Of a DNA stretch of 64,000 nucleotides, positions 1 to 9,367 are shown piece by piece. The DNA comes from Prevotellaceae bacterium (GTDB taxonomy: Bacteria; Bacteroidota; Bacteroidia; Bacteroidales; Bacteroidaceae): contig QAML01000009.1 of assembly GCA_003150315.1 (NCBI GenBank), positions 5,973-69,972 on the forward strand. Reading direction: 5' to 3'. The first letter of the stretch is position 1; every line of letters begins with the position of its first letter. Made by a program: the position numbers and the translations under genes. Under the pieces are notes generated by a model that ran no database searches, was not told the origin of the DNA, and was given only the letters and a program-made list of their open reading frames with translations.

Positions 1-2423
1 CCGAAGACATCTTTCGCAATAAAATAGGGCGCGACAGCGTACCCCATTCCGCCAAGAAAACACTCGATGCCTCGTATGCCGACTTTTATGTGCGCCAACA
101 AAAGTATGACGAAGCACTTCCCTATCTCGTGCGAATGGCAAAGCATACAAAAGGCTCGCAGGCAAAGGCAAGAATCCATTTTCTGCTGGGACAGATTTAC
201 AATCTCAAGGGCGACAAGAAACAGGCATACAAATCGCTTTCAAAAGTAGCAAGTCTCAGTCCTCCCTATGAGGTACAGCTCAACGCCCGCGTGCTTCAGG
301 CGGAAGTAGTTTCCAAAGGAAAATCGAAAGCCATGCTTTCACGCCTGAACCGCATGGCAAAAAAAGCCAAAAACATCAAATACAGCGACCAGATTTACCA
401 TGCCATTGGCAACATTCACCTTGCCGCGAACGACACCGACAAAGCCGTGGCAGCCTACGAGCAAGGTGTTTCAAAATCCACGCGCAGCGGCGTGGAAAAA
501 GGAGCGTTGCTGTTGAAACTCGCCGGCATCTACTACAGCCGCAACGAGTTTACCGCCTGCCGCAGATGCTTGAGCAAAGGCGCAGGCATGATTAGCAAGG
601 AACGAAAAGACTACGACAGCATACAGGCTCTGAACAAAGTAATAACAAAACTCGAACCCCACACGGCAGCTGTGTTTGTGCAAGACAGCATGCAGGCTCT
701 CGCAAAAATGCCGACCGACAAACAGAACGCCGTGTTCGACAAAGCCATAGAATTGGAGAAGAAACGCATTCGCGAAGAGCGTCGCAAAGCCATTCTTTCG
801 GGAAACAAGGGAAACACCGGCACAAAAAACGCCGCCGGCAACGCAAATAAAAACAACAATCAGGCTTCTGCCGCCTCGACAAACACCGGCGACGACAAAA
901 AAGCCTGGTATTTCTACAATCCCACGGCGGTTGAAAACGGTAAACAGGCATTTGCCCGTCAATGGGGCGAACGTGAACTTGCCGACAACTGGCGAAGGTC
1001 GAACAAAGAGCTTTCCGCGCAAAACGACAACGGAGAAACCACCGGCGAGGAGGGCGACGAAAGCACACAACCCAAAGATACCACAACGCAAACGCCCAAA
1101 GCCGCTGCCGACACCGCTTCTGCAAAAAAAGACGACAAGAAAGAAAAGACTTCGGGCAAAGATAAGGACAACGAAAAGCTTACGAGGGAGTACTATCTCG
1201 AACAACTTCCCAAAACCGAAGAAGACATTGAGGCGAGCAACAAGAAAATTATGGAAAATCTCCATGCTGCCGGCGTAATAGAGAAAGACGAACTCGCCAA
1301 TTATGCTCTTGCCGAAAAAAGTCTCACGAGAGTTTACACGCAGTATCCCACATACGAAAAAATGAATGAGGTGCTGTATCAGCTGTTCCTGCTCGAATCG
1401 CAAATGGGAAACCACCAGTTGGCTCAACAATACAAGAACGAACTGGCGCAAAAGTATTCCGAGGACAAACTTGCCAAGTTGATAACCGACCCGAACTATG
1501 AGTACGATTCCAAATACGGCAAACATCTTGAAGATTCGCTATACACCGCCACCTACAATGCTTTTCGCGAGGGCAACGCCGCAGTTGTGCTGAAAAATGC
1601 CGCACTGTCGAAGAACCGTTTCCCCGATGGCGACAACCGTCCCAAATTTATGTTTCTCGATGCCCTTTCCAACCTTGCCGAAGGGCACAGAGAGGTGTTC
1701 CGCAACGAGCTTGACACGCTCGTGAAAGCATATCCCAAAGACGACATCACGCCTCTGGCGCAGTCCATGCTCAAAGGCATAAAAGAAGGTAGGATTCCCG
1801 GCAGCGGCATGTATGACATCGGTTCGCTTTGGACGCGAAGAAGCAAGGGCGATGCGGCTGTGTTGGACTCCATAGAGCTTGCACGCCAACTTTCATCGGA
1901 GAGAAACACCGACTTTAACGTCATAATTGCCTACCCCACCGATTCCGTGGACGAGAACCAGCTTCTGTATGATGTGGCACGCTATAATTTTACGAATTTT
2001 GCGGTACGCAATTTCGAGTTGGAGCAGACCACAGCCGAGGGACTCGGCGAAATGATTGTGAAAGGTTTCACAAACTTCGACGAAGCTCACTCTTACGCGC
2101 AACTGCTGTATAACACGCCAAGTGTGCGCCGCCACTTTGCCCACGCCAAACTGATTATAATTTCAAAGGCAAACCTTGAAAAACTCGGCACAGACTTCAG
2201 CATTGCCGACTATCTTAACTTCTACGACAAGACATTTGCTCCGCTCAAAATCAAGCCCGAGCTTCAGCTCGACAAGCAGACGGATATTTATCAGTCGGAG
2301 GACGATTTGCCGTCGAATGCGCAGGAAAATGCAGAAAGCGAGGATTCCGACGACGACAGCAACTCATATCCCTATGACAACAACACGGACAACAACGACG
2401 ACGAATGGTATGACGTGGAATAA
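1..2423 (+). CDS. TPR-repeat protein, PorW/SprE-like (5' end outside window)
   Basis: The reading frame is open from the left edge, so the gene starts upstream of the window; about 807 residues are visible. The N-terminal half is a run of TPR-like helical pairs, for example around the residues translated from 90-700. Two low-complexity charged or Asn/Thr/Lys-rich linkers follow (translated from about 820-900 and 1030-1180). A second alpha-helical block comes next, then a C-terminal region with the signature ANLEKLGTDFSIADYLNFY, and finally an acidic Asp/Asn/Ser tail. This layout and C-terminal block resemble the T9SS-associated lipoproteins PorW (Porphyromonas) and SprE (Flavobacterium), which support type IX secretion and gliding. 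That assignment is from family recall and is moderate. The N-terminus that would show a lipobox is not visible. The 3' end faces nrdG, and a repeat element lies between them. Confidence 0.7.
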   Translation, partial: EDIFRNKIGRDSVPHSAKKTLDASYADFYVRQQKYDEALPYLVRMAKHTKGSQAKARIHFLLGQIYNLKGDKKQAYKSLSKVASLSPPYEVQLNARVLQAEVVSKGKSKAMLSRLNRMAKKAKNIKYSDQIYHAIGNIHLAANDTDKAVAAYEQGVSKSTRSGVEKGALLLKLAGIYYSRNEFTACRRCLSKGAGMISKERKDYDSIQALNKVITKLEPHTAAVFVQDSMQALAKMPTDKQNAVFDKAIELEKKRIREERRKAILSGNKGNTGTKNAAGNANKNNNQASAASTNTGDDKKAWYFYNPTAVENGKQAFARQWGERELADNWRRSNKELSAQNDNGETTGEEGDESTQPKDTTTQTPKAAADTASAKKDDKKEKTSGKDKDNEKLTREYYLEQLPKTEEDIEASNKKIMENLHAAGVIEKDELANYALAEKSLTRVYTQYPTYEKMNEVLYQLFLLESQMGNHQLAQQYKNELAQKYSEDKLAKLITDPNYEYDSKYGKHLEDSLYTATYNAFREGNAAVVLKNAALSKNRFPDGDNRPKFMFLDALSNLAEGHREVFRNELDTLVKAYPKDDITPLAQSMLKGIKEGRIPGSGMYDIGSLWTRRSKGDAAVLDSIELARQLSSERNTDFNVIIAYPTDSVDENQLLYDVARYNFTNFAVRNFELEQTTAEGLGEMIVKGFTNFDEAHSYAQLLYNTPSVRRHFAHAKLIIISKANLEKLGTDFSIADYLNFYDKTFAPLKIKPELQLDKQTDIYQSEDDLPSNAQENAESEDSDDDSNSYPYDNNTDNNDDEWYDVE

Positions 2424-2670
2424 GAGCCGCATGCCACAGAACAGAACGCATACAAAGCCGCAGGGACGGTTTGACGCGCCGGCGACAACAAGCCTCGGGA
2501 ACAAATAAAGCCATATTTTTTGAAACGCATGCGCAATATGTCCGTGCGCCATACGCTCACCGCGTTTTTCCATGGTTCGGACATCATGTTTTCCCTGATA
2601 TTTTTCACGCGCCATGCCTTAAAAAGAGCAGTAATCCTTATCAAAATTCACCTCCCGTCATAACATAGGA

Positions 2671-2795
2671 AAAAACATAAGGCATCTTGTGAAAAATACA
2701 AGCCATGTATTTTAAAATACAAGGCACTTATTTTAAAATAAGTGCCTTATATTTTTCGCAGAAAATGATACTTGATTTTCAACAACTTACAAAGG
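2671..2795 (+). repeat. Dispersed palindromic intergenic element, copy 1
   Basis: The left end has the AAGGCATCTTG motif. It is followed by three 16-17-bp modules: AAGCCATGTATTTT, AAGGCACTTATTTT, and the inverse of the latter. The right end carries GATTTTCAACAACTTACAAA. The copy sits between two convergent genes. Confidence 0.9.
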
Positions 2796-2841
2796 CGTAT
2801 TTTTAAGGCTTCCGGAACGCTTCGCAAGCGGTGCCGCAACA

Positions 2842-2886
2842 TCAAAAAAGCGATTCCCGACCCGAAATCACTTCGGGACGGGAATC
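2842..2886 (-). terminator. Rho-independent terminator of nrdG
   Basis: GATTCCCG-A-CCCGAA at 2852-2866 pairs with TTCGGG-A-CGGGAATC at 2872-2886 around a 5-nt loop. On the minus strand the stem is followed by a T run (A run at 2844-2849 on the plus strand). The hairpin lies just 3' of nrdG. Confidence 0.85.
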
Positions 2887-2924
2887 TTCGTGTAAAATTG
2901 AATTATTATGTTCTTGTCGTTATG

Positions 2925-3398
2925 TCATTTTCGCCAAAATCTTTCGGTAATGTCCTGCGGCTCACTGCCATCATGGCTTATGCGATAGAGTCTCTGGTTG
3001 GTTGTGGGCTTGTTGAGCGGTCCGTTCTCGGGAACATACGGTCCTATCTTCACGAAATCGAATGCCTCGCTGTCGAAGTCTTTCGGGAAATCCGGTTTGC
3101 CCGAATACCACCCCGTTAGAAACCGTCCCGAAAAATGTTCGTGTATATGCCGTGCAAGCTGAGCTACACCCCGGGGGGCGTTGTCGCCGCCCATGAAGCA
3201 AATGCAGGTAACTTCGCCCACATATTCCGAAATCATTTTGTCGAGAGCCTCAACCGTAAGCTCCTCTCCCCTGTCCTCGCGAAGATACGGACTGTGGCAG
3301 CCCTTGCAACGATTGGGACAAAGCGAAAGATTTATGGCAAGAGTCGTTTCATCGGGTATTTCCTGAAAAACGATGTCGTATCCAACAAATTTCAGCAT
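2925..3398 (-). CDS. nrdG: Anaerobic ribonucleoside-triphosphate reductase activating protein
   Basis: This 157-residue radical-SAM enzyme installs the glycyl radical on NrdD, using S-adenosylmethionine and a 4Fe-4S cluster. The cluster motif is visible near the N-terminus as CPNRCKGC (Cys27, Cys31, Cys34), the CxxxCxxC pattern. A following MGGD segment matches the SAM-binding GGE/GGD position. The length fits the NrdG family (about 155 residues). It lies 11 nt downstream of nrdD and is almost certainly co-transcribed with it. The two genes together supply deoxyribonucleotides under anaerobic growth. A strong terminator follows at 2852-2886. Confidence 0.95.
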   Translation of the reverse strand: MLKFVGYDIVFQEIPDETTLAINLSLCPNRCKGCHSPYLREDRGEELTVEALDKMISEYVGEVTCICFMGGDNAPRGVAQLARHIHEHFSGRFLTGWYSGKPDFPKDFDSEAFDFVKIGPYVPENGPLNKPTTNQRLYRISHDGSEPQDITERFWRK

Positions 3399-3409
3399 CC
3401 TTTACGAAA

Positions 3410-5554
3410 TCAATTATTGGCTTTTGTCTCGGCGGATGCAGTCTCCATGCTGTCCTTGTCGCGCACGGGGTTGTCATAATAACGGCGTGCAGCTTCTTTC
3501 TGACGGTCCATGGAGAAATTGGAAACGCGCTTCAGATAGCCTATGACACGTGTGAGATAGTCAATGTTCTTGCTGTGGCACACGGGACACTCTTTGAGAT
3601 AACGCTTGTCAATGTGTCCGCAGTCGTTGCACACTGTGTTAGGCACATTGAACGTAAAGTAATTGCATCCCTCCTTTGCGGCAACTCTGAGAAGCTGACG
3701 ATATTGTTTCTGGCTCAGATGTTCGTCAAGATTCATGTGGAGAGCCGAGCCGCCGGTGAGGTGTTCTATGAATTTATGTCCGTGAAGGCGGAACTTTTCA
3801 AGTATGTGCGTGTTGGTATCTTCAACCACGTAGAAATAACTATTGTAGCAGTCGCGCGGAACATAGTAACCGTCCTCCCTGTCCCAACGTGCGTGCTTCA
3901 CACCTACGTTCTCGGCAGGAATCATTTCGCAGTTGAACATAACATCCTTGGAACGGTATTTCTTGTTATAGTATTCCACCGTGCCGAGTACGCCCTGAAC
4001 AAATTTCAAATACTCGGGATTGTCGGAAATAGTATATCCCAAAGATTCCGCAGCCTCAACAAGACCGTTAACACCTATTGTAAGATACTGACGGGATATA
4101 TTAATGTAACCAGCATCAAACAGAGGAAGCATTCCTTTCGATGCAAGATCTTTCAGATTCTCGTTGTAAGCAATCTGAACCTTGTGCATGATGTCCACAA
4201 CCTCTGCAATATAGTCAAGATAAGGCTTGCCCTGGCGCGTAGCCTCTTGAACACAACGGTTAAGGTTGATAGTGAGCACACTCTTTGAACCCGTGGAAAC
4301 ACCGCCGGCACCAAGTGTGTAGCTGAAACCGTTATTCTGAATCTCATTGCGCAAACGGCAGCACGAAGCAAGGGAATCGGCATTATCACTCATGTATGTG
4401 AAGAAAGAATGTCCCTCGGCATACATCTGGGAAGTGAAATCGGCATACTCTTTGTCCACAACGTCGCCGTCTTTTGAGAGAAGAGCCATTGTTTCAACAG
4501 GGAAAGTAAGCACAGTCTTGGTTCTCTCGGCGTTAAACCACTTCATGAAACGTTTCTGAAGCCAGTTGAGCGCATTCCAATTGGGTTTTGAACCGTCGGG
4601 GAAACGGAAATCTCCGAAAATGCTCTCGAAATAGTTCTTGTCATAATAGGAAATGTTCCAAAATACAGCTTGGAAATTCCTCGCACCCGTGGGTTGGTTA
4701 ATGGAATATACTACCTGCTCGAAACAATCCGTGATTATTTTATCAAGAGTACGATGACGTTTTGAAAGATCCACCACATCATCGGCGTGCTTATAGTAAT
4801 CTTCTCCATATTCCAGCCCTATGAAATAAGACATATACATAAGGAATTCGGGAGTAGCGCACGCGCCGCTGAGCATGCTCGATACAATAAACACCATGTT
4901 TATGAATCCGCCGCAGAACGACTTGAGGTTTGTGGGCGCAGTGGAATTTCCGCCGATACTTTTGGTACCGCTTATCAACCAAGGATACATGGTGATGCTC
5001 GCACAATAGTTTGCAAGACTCGTTTCATCGTTCTTATATATAAAATGGTGCTCGAGAAGATAAAGATAACGGTCGGCAAGCTCTTTGCCATACATTTCCT
5101 TTATCTTATCACAGAGCAAACGACGATTCAAACGGATGAAATTGGATTTTGGAAGCTCGCCGATAAGAGTGGCTATGTTCTTGTTCTCCACATTTGCGTT
5201 GGCATCGTATTTTGAACCCGTGGCGGGATTGGAAGCTTTGCAATAATCAATAAGAAACTTCAACTTGTTGCGAATCTCACGGTCTTCGAAATGTTTCTGA
5301 CGGTAAAGCATGAAAGATTTCGCAGCCTTGTAATGATTCTCACGCATAAGGGCGATTTCAACCTGGTTCTGAATGTCCTCAACACTCATTCCGTTGCAAA
5401 AACGAAGGTTGTCCATTACGCGCTGAATGTCTTCGGCGTGAACATGTTCGCTTACCGATTCAAAAGCTTTTAATATCGCGCTTTTTATTTTCTCAAGAGA
5501 GAAACGTTCTGTGGTTCCGTCTCGTTTGGTAATTAAGAAATTGTCGTAACACAT
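3410..5554 (-). CDS. nrdD: Anaerobic (class III) ribonucleoside-triphosphate reductase
   Basis: The protein has 714 residues, as expected for NrdD. It reduces ribonucleoside triphosphates to dNTPs with a glycyl radical generated by NrdG. An N-terminal ATP-cone domain (roughly residues 5-95, starting KRDGTTERFSLEKI) provides allosteric control. Near the C-terminus there is a zinc site of two CxxC pairs (CNDC and CPVC), followed by the glycyl-radical segment RVIGYLKRVSNF, with the radical glycine at about residue 672. The ATG start follows a plausible sigma site far upstream (5742-5749). The gene is first in an nrdD-nrdG operon. Confidence 0.97.
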   Translation of the reverse strand: MCYDNFLITKRDGTTERFSLEKIKSAILKAFESVSEHVHAEDIQRVMDNLRFCNGMSVEDIQNQVEIALMRENHYKAAKSFMLYRQKHFEDREIRNKLKFLIDYCKASNPATGSKYDANANVENKNIATLIGELPKSNFIRLNRRLLCDKIKEMYGKELADRYLYLLEHHFIYKNDETSLANYCASITMYPWLISGTKSIGGNSTAPTNLKSFCGGFINMVFIVSSMLSGACATPEFLMYMSYFIGLEYGEDYYKHADDVVDLSKRHRTLDKIITDCFEQVVYSINQPTGARNFQAVFWNISYYDKNYFESIFGDFRFPDGSKPNWNALNWLQKRFMKWFNAERTKTVLTFPVETMALLSKDGDVVDKEYADFTSQMYAEGHSFFTYMSDNADSLASCCRLRNEIQNNGFSYTLGAGGVSTGSKSVLTINLNRCVQEATRQGKPYLDYIAEVVDIMHKVQIAYNENLKDLASKGMLPLFDAGYINISRQYLTIGVNGLVEAAESLGYTISDNPEYLKFVQGVLGTVEYYNKKYRSKDVMFNCEMIPAENVGVKHARWDREDGYYVPRDCYNSYFYVVEDTNTHILEKFRLHGHKFIEHLTGGSALHMNLDEHLSQKQYRQLLRVAAKEGCNYFTFNVPNTVCNDCGHIDKRYLKECPVCHSKNIDYLTRVIGYLKRVSNFSMDRQKEAARRYYDNPVRDKDSMETASAETKANN

Positions 5555-5741
5555 ATTCTTTATAGGTTTTAGTCTTTGACAGGTTTATGTTTTTATCGGA
5601 ACAAAGTTTTCTTTTTTTGCAACCGCCCAATTACTATTTCCAAGGTGTTTTATCGCAAAGCCCGAGGCTTTTCATTCGTATCTGTCGAAATCTTAACAAG
5701 TTGCATTATCTCGCCTCGCTTTTCGCATCCCTTTTCGTTTA

Positions 5742-5749
5742 CAAAGATA
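5742..5749 (-). promoter_or_regulatory. Candidate -7 box for nrdDG
   Basis: The minus strand reads TATCTTTG, matching the Bacteroidota -7 consensus TAnnTTTG. It would give a leader of roughly 180 nt before nrdD. No -33 TTTG lies at the ideal spacing, so the call is tentative. Confidence 0.4.
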
Positions 5750-6079
5750 TAATTTTCGGACAACATGCGAACCACAAAACAAAGAAATAATTTCCCGAAA
5801 AAGAAAACTTTTTTCGCCGAGAATTTTTCAAAGTTTCCCAAAATAGAAAACTTTTACTTCAACATAAAAAGCAAAATATTTTGATTTACAAATCTTTTTC
5901 TTTTCCAAGCAGGCAATTCTTTTTATTTTGCAAAAGCAAAAAGTTTTCCACTTTCTTAGATTTCCAGCAAAAAAGAGTATTTGTTATAAACGAAAAACGG
6001 AAACAAACAAAACAGAAAGAACAACCTGCAAAAGTACATACATAAAAGGCAGACATGAAATAAAAAACGGCAGAAGAAA

Positions 6080-6184
6080 AGCGACAAACGATGGATAAAA
6101 AGCAGCAAACAGAAAACGAAAAGCAACGAATGAAGAACAAAAAACAGCAAGCGGAGGATGAAAAGCCACGAACGGCAAAATAAT
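6080..6184 (+). repeat. Degenerate 21-bp tandem repeat, five units
   Basis: Units start at 6080, 6101, 6122, 6143 and 6164. Each is exactly 21 nt, with an AGC(n)ACnAA head and a GAAAA or CAAAA tail. The plus strand can be read from ATG 6091 to stop 6183 as a 30-residue heptad peptide (KQQTENE, KQRMKNK, KQQAEDE). There is no recognisable ribosome-binding or promoter evidence for that peptide. Confidence 0.6.
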
Positions 6185-6230
6185 AACATGTAATAGCGAA
6201 TTTATAATACGAGAACAGCGGGGATATATA

Positions 6231-6270
6231 ACAAAAACCTCCCCGCAACTCTCTTGTTGCGGGGAGGTTT
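6231..6270 (-). terminator. Rho-independent terminator of pckA
   Basis: A perfect 12-bp stem, CCTCCCCGCAAC (6238-6249) with GTTGCGGGGAGG (6256-6267), has a 6-nt loop. On the minus strand it runs into TTTTTG. It lies about 20 nt past the pckA stop. Confidence 0.93.
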
Positions 6271-6288
6271 ACTATATGGTTTCGAATA

Positions 6289-7905
6289 TTAGAGCTTCGG
6301 ACCGGCAGCAACAAGTGCTTTTCCGGCTTCGTTGCCTTCATATTTCTTGAAGTTCTTGATGAAGCGAGCTGCAAGATCTTTTGCTTTCTCTTCCCATTCC
6401 GCTGCGTTCTTATAAGTATCGCGAGGATCGAGAATACCCGGGTCTACGCCTTCGAGCTTTGTAGGAACTACGAAATCGAAGAAAGGAATAGTCTTTGTGG
6501 GAGCTGCATCAATTGAGTGATCAAGGATTGCATCGATAATACCACGAGTATCGCGAATCGAGATACGCTTTCCTGTACCGTTCCAACCTGTGTTCACGAG
6601 ATATGCCTTTGCGCCGCTCTTCTTCATGTGTGCCACGAGTTCTTCTGCATACTTTGTAGGATGCAACTCGAGGAATGCCTGACCGAAGCAAGCGGAGAAT
6701 GTAGGAGTAGGTTCGGTAATGCCACGCTCTGTGCCGGCAAGCTTAGCTGTGAAACCAGAGAGGAAGTAATACTTAGTCTGTTCCGGAGTAAGGATTGACA
6801 CCGGAGGAAGAACGCCGAATGCGTCTGCGCTCAAGAAGATAACCTGCTTTGCAGCGGGACCGTGAGAAACAGGGCGAACGATGTTCTTGATGTGATAGAT
6901 AGGATAAGAAACACGAGTATTCTCGGTTACGCTCTTATCTGCAAAGTCAATCTTGCCTTCCGCATCAACAGTAACGTTTTCGAGAAGTGCGTCGCGGTGA
7001 ATTGCGTTGTAGATGTCAGGTTCTGCATCCTTGTCAAGATTGATAACCTTTGCATAACAACCGCCTTCGAGGTTAAACACGCCGTTGTCGTCCCATCCGT
7101 GTTCGTCGTCGCCGATAAGCTTACGTTTCGGATCGGTAGAAAGAGTTGTCTTACCTGTTCCAGAAAGACCGAAGAAGATTGCGGTGTTCTCGCCATTCTT
7201 GTCGGTGTTTGCAGAGCAGTGCATGGAAGCGATTCCTTTAAGAGGAAGGAAATAGTTCTGCATTGAGAACATACCTTTCTTCATTTCGCCGCCATACCAG
7301 GTGTTGAGAATGATTTGCTCTTTTGAAGTTACGTTGAAGAGCACAGCGGTTTCAGAATGAAGACCGAGCTCTTTCCAGTTTTCTACTTTAGCCTTTGATG
7401 CGTTGTAAACAACGAAATCGGGCTCCTGCTCGAAATCTTCTTCGCTTTGCGGACGAATGAACATGTTGGTTACGAAGTGAGCCTGCCAAGCAACCTCAAC
7501 AATGAAACGTACCTTCATGCGGGTGTCTTTGTTAGCACCGCAGAAACCGTCAACCACATAAAGCTTCTTGTTTGAAAGCTCTTTCTTTGCGAGCTCTTTG
7601 AGAGTATTCCAAGTTGCTTCGCTTGCGCGGTGGTTGTCGTTATGATATTCTTCAGAATCCCACCATACGGTGTCGTGAGAATTAGCATCGTCAACGATGA
7701 ACTTGTCCTTAGGAGAACGACCGGTATATATACCTGTCATTACGTTCACTGCGCCGAGTTCGGTTTCCTGACCTTTGTCATAGCCTGTTAGTTCGGGTTT
7801 TGTTTCTTCATTGAACAATACCTCATAGGAAGGGTTATACAGAACCTCGGTAGTACCGGTTATTCCGTACTTTGCTTCCAAATCTGACTTCTGAAATCTT
7901 GCCAT
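6289..7905 (-). CDS. pckA: Phosphoenolpyruvate carboxykinase (ATP)
   Basis: The 538-residue cytosolic enzyme interconverts oxaloacetate + ATP and PEP + CO2 + ADP. In fermentative Bacteroidales it often runs in the carboxylating direction toward succinate. The kinase-1a P-loop GLSGTGKT is at residues 246-253, and the kinase-2 and metal region [19 protein letters not shown] follows it. The N-terminal substrate motif [10 protein letters not shown] is also present. Length and motifs match the ATP-dependent family rather than the GTP enzyme. The gene is monocistronic, with a clear promoter (7985-7992) and a strong terminator. Confidence 0.97.
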   Translation of the reverse strand: MARFQKSDLEAKYGITGTTEVLYNPSYEVLFNEETKPELTGYDKGQETELGAVNVMTGIYTGRSPKDKFIVDDANSHDTVWWDSEEYHNDNHRASEATWNTLKELAKKELSNKKLYVVDGFCGANKDTRMKVRFIVEVAWQAHFVTNMFIRPQSEEDFEQEPDFVVYNASKAKVENWKELGLHSETAVLFNVTSKEQIILNTWYGGEMKKGMFSMQNYFLPLKGIASMHCSANTDKNGENTAIFFGLSGTGKTTLSTDPKRKLIGDDEHGWDDNGVFNLEGGCYAKVINLDKDAEPDIYNAIHRDALLENVTVDAEGKIDFADKSVTENTRVSYPIYHIKNIVRPVSHGPAAKQVIFLSADAFGVLPPVSILTPEQTKYYFLSGFTAKLAGTERGITEPTPTFSACFGQAFLELHPTKYAEELVAHMKKSGAKAYLVNTGWNGTGKRISIRDTRGIIDAILDHSIDAAPTKTIPFFDFVVPTKLEGVDPGILDPRDTYKNAAEWEEKAKDLAARFIKNFKKYEGNEAGKALVAAGPKL

Positions 7906-7984
7906 AATGTTTGAAATTTATGAATTATACGAATTACATTCCTTTTTTATTTGGGGTAAAGCCCCGGTAGTGCAACCTACGACA

Positions 7985-7992
7985 CAAAATTA
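7985..7992 (-). promoter_or_regulatory. -7 box of pckA promoter
   Basis: The minus strand reads TAATTTTG, a consensus -7 box. It predicts a leader of about 70 nt, which contains a short GGGGTAAAGCCCC hairpin near 7954-7966. Confidence 0.6.
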
Positions 7993-8264
7993 CCCATTTT
8001 CCGATTAACGCCGCGCCAAGGTTCTCGTTTATTTTCAAATGTAAAGGAAACATTCTCCAAAAAATACGCTTCACGCTCCGGGCATTTTACTTTTGACAAT
8101 TTTAGTTTGCAACATAACGGCACTTGCATGCTTACTCCGCCGAATTTTCGCCCACACTTTTACGGCGCGCTTACGTTTGGGAATTGCCGCATGCTTTTTT
8201 CGGACTTTAATTCGGGATTTTTCCGGACTGAAATCCCACGAATTTCAGGCGATGATTATTTTCG

Positions 8265-8391
8265 GGGAAAAACACATGGCTTGTCGTAAAAAATACAAGG
8301 CACATATTTTAAAATAAGTGCCTTGTATTTCAAAATATATGCCTTATATTTTTTGCCATTCCAAGCTTCTGATTAACAACAACTTACAAGA
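8265..8391 (+). repeat. Dispersed palindromic intergenic element, copy 2
   Basis: The left end is ACACATGGCTTGTCG. The modules are AAGGCACATATTTT, AAAATAAGTGCCTT and a CATAT-type module, and the right end is CAACAACTTACAAG. It lies 3' of the CDF transporter gene, which is read toward it, and 5' of pckA. Confidence 0.88.
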
Positions 8392-8465
8392 ATCGCAAAT
8401 TTCGACTTATCTGTCTGATTATTAGCCGCTTCCACAAAACCGCAGAAAACCCGGATTTTCCCTTG

Positions 8466-9356
8466 TCAGTCGCCCGGACAGCTGCAATGCTCGCCATGAT
8501 GTTCAAGTTCGAGGGTGGCATGGGTTATTCCGTCTTCCGCCAACTTTTCGCGTATCCGGTGCTTCACTTCCTCCATGTTCTCGTTACAATCCACCACCAC
8601 ATGAGCCGTGAGTGCCGACTCCTCGGTGCTTATTGCCCACACGTGAACATGATGAACGTCTTCCACATGAGACAGAGAGGTTATGTCGTTCTTTACCTTG
8701 GATATGTCTATGTTTTCGGGTATTCCGTCAAGCGACAGGCGCAGACTCTGCGAAAGCAGATGCCATGTGGAAAAGAGAATGACCACTACTATCACGAGAC
8801 TGATTATCGGATCTATCACATACCAGCCTGTATATGAAATGACGAAGCCCGAAACAAGCACGCCAACCGATACGAGCGTGTCGGCAAGCATGTGAAGAAA
8901 CGCGCCTTCGGCATTGATGTCTCGCTTTTTATGGCGCATGAGCAACCACGCGCTCAGTCCGTTAATCAGTATTCCTATGCCCGCCGTCCACGAAACCGCC
9001 GCGCCGTCAACGGGTCGGGGATCGGAGAATTTATGAATGCTCTCCACCACAATTGCTCCCACGGCAACGAGCAGAATTATTGCATTGAGCAGGGATATGA
9101 GCACGCTGCCTTTCTTATATCCGTATGTGTATCCCTTTTTAGCCGGGACTTTGGCAAGTTCAAAGGCAAAGAGAGCCAGCAGAAGGCTGAACACATCGCT
9201 CAAATTGTGTCCCGCATCCGACACAAGCCCCAACGAATTGCGGCTGAAGCCAATGCCGGCTTCCACAACCACGAAAAGCATGTTCAAGGCTATTGCGAAA
9301 ATATAAACGCCGTTGAGCGACGTGAGTTTCTCAGAATGGTGATGATGATGTTCCAT
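8466..9356 (-). CDS. Cation diffusion facilitator (zinc/cobalt/cadmium exporter, CzcD/ZitB type)
   Basis: The protein has 296 residues and about six membrane helices. It exports divalent metal, probably Zn2+, in exchange for protons. The two HxxxD metal-site motifs of the CDF family are visible as GHNLSD (helix 2) and HMLAD (helix 5). The N-terminus starts MEHHHHHSEK and the C-terminus ends in a His/Cys-rich stretch (EHHGEHCSC), both typical metal-sensing tails. The cytoplasmic ferredoxin-like domain (about residues 210-290) is also present. It lies 11 nt downstream of the tetR gene, making it the third gene of the activase-tetR-CDF operon. The metal is not determined from sequence. Confidence 0.93.
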   Translation of the reverse strand: MEHHHHHSEKLTSLNGVYIFAIALNMLFVVVEAGIGFSRNSLGLVSDAGHNLSDVFSLLLALFAFELAKVPAKKGYTYGYKKGSVLISLLNAIILLVAVGAIVVESIHKFSDPRPVDGAAVSWTAGIGILINGLSAWLLMRHKKRDINAEGAFLHMLADTLVSVGVLVSGFVISYTGWYVIDPIISLVIVVVILFSTWHLLSQSLRLSLDGIPENIDISKVKNDITSLSHVEDVHHVHVWAISTEESALTAHVVVDCNENMEEVKHRIREKLAEDGITHATLELEHHGEHCSCPGD

Positions 9357-9367
9357 ATCAAATATGT

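Larger units (their letters stand above)
2424..2924. other. Intergenic region without a gene
   Basis: This gap lies between the convergent TPR protein and nrdG. It holds one copy of the dispersed palindromic element (2671-2795) and the nrdG terminator (2852-2886). The ORFs seen in 2424-2670 have no recognisable product and no family resemblance. Confidence 0.7.
5555..6230. other. Long AT-rich intergenic region
   Basis: About 700 nt separate nrdD (5') and pckA (3'). It includes the candidate nrdD promoter and a strongly purine-rich plus strand (about 5990-6184) that contains degenerate 21-nt tandem units. No gene with family resemblance was recognised. Confidence 0.6.

Noticed and set aside
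471-1526. Long minus-strand ORF (351 residues) antisense to the TPR protein
   Set aside because: It is a shadow frame rich in Phe, Val and Cys with no family match; the plus-strand gene has TPR-like helices and good codon use.
5886-6374. Minus-strand ORF (162 residues) upstream and across the pckA end
   Set aside because: It overlaps the pckA C-terminus in another frame, crosses the terminator, and is a low-complexity Phe/Ser-rich run produced by the purine-rich repeat.
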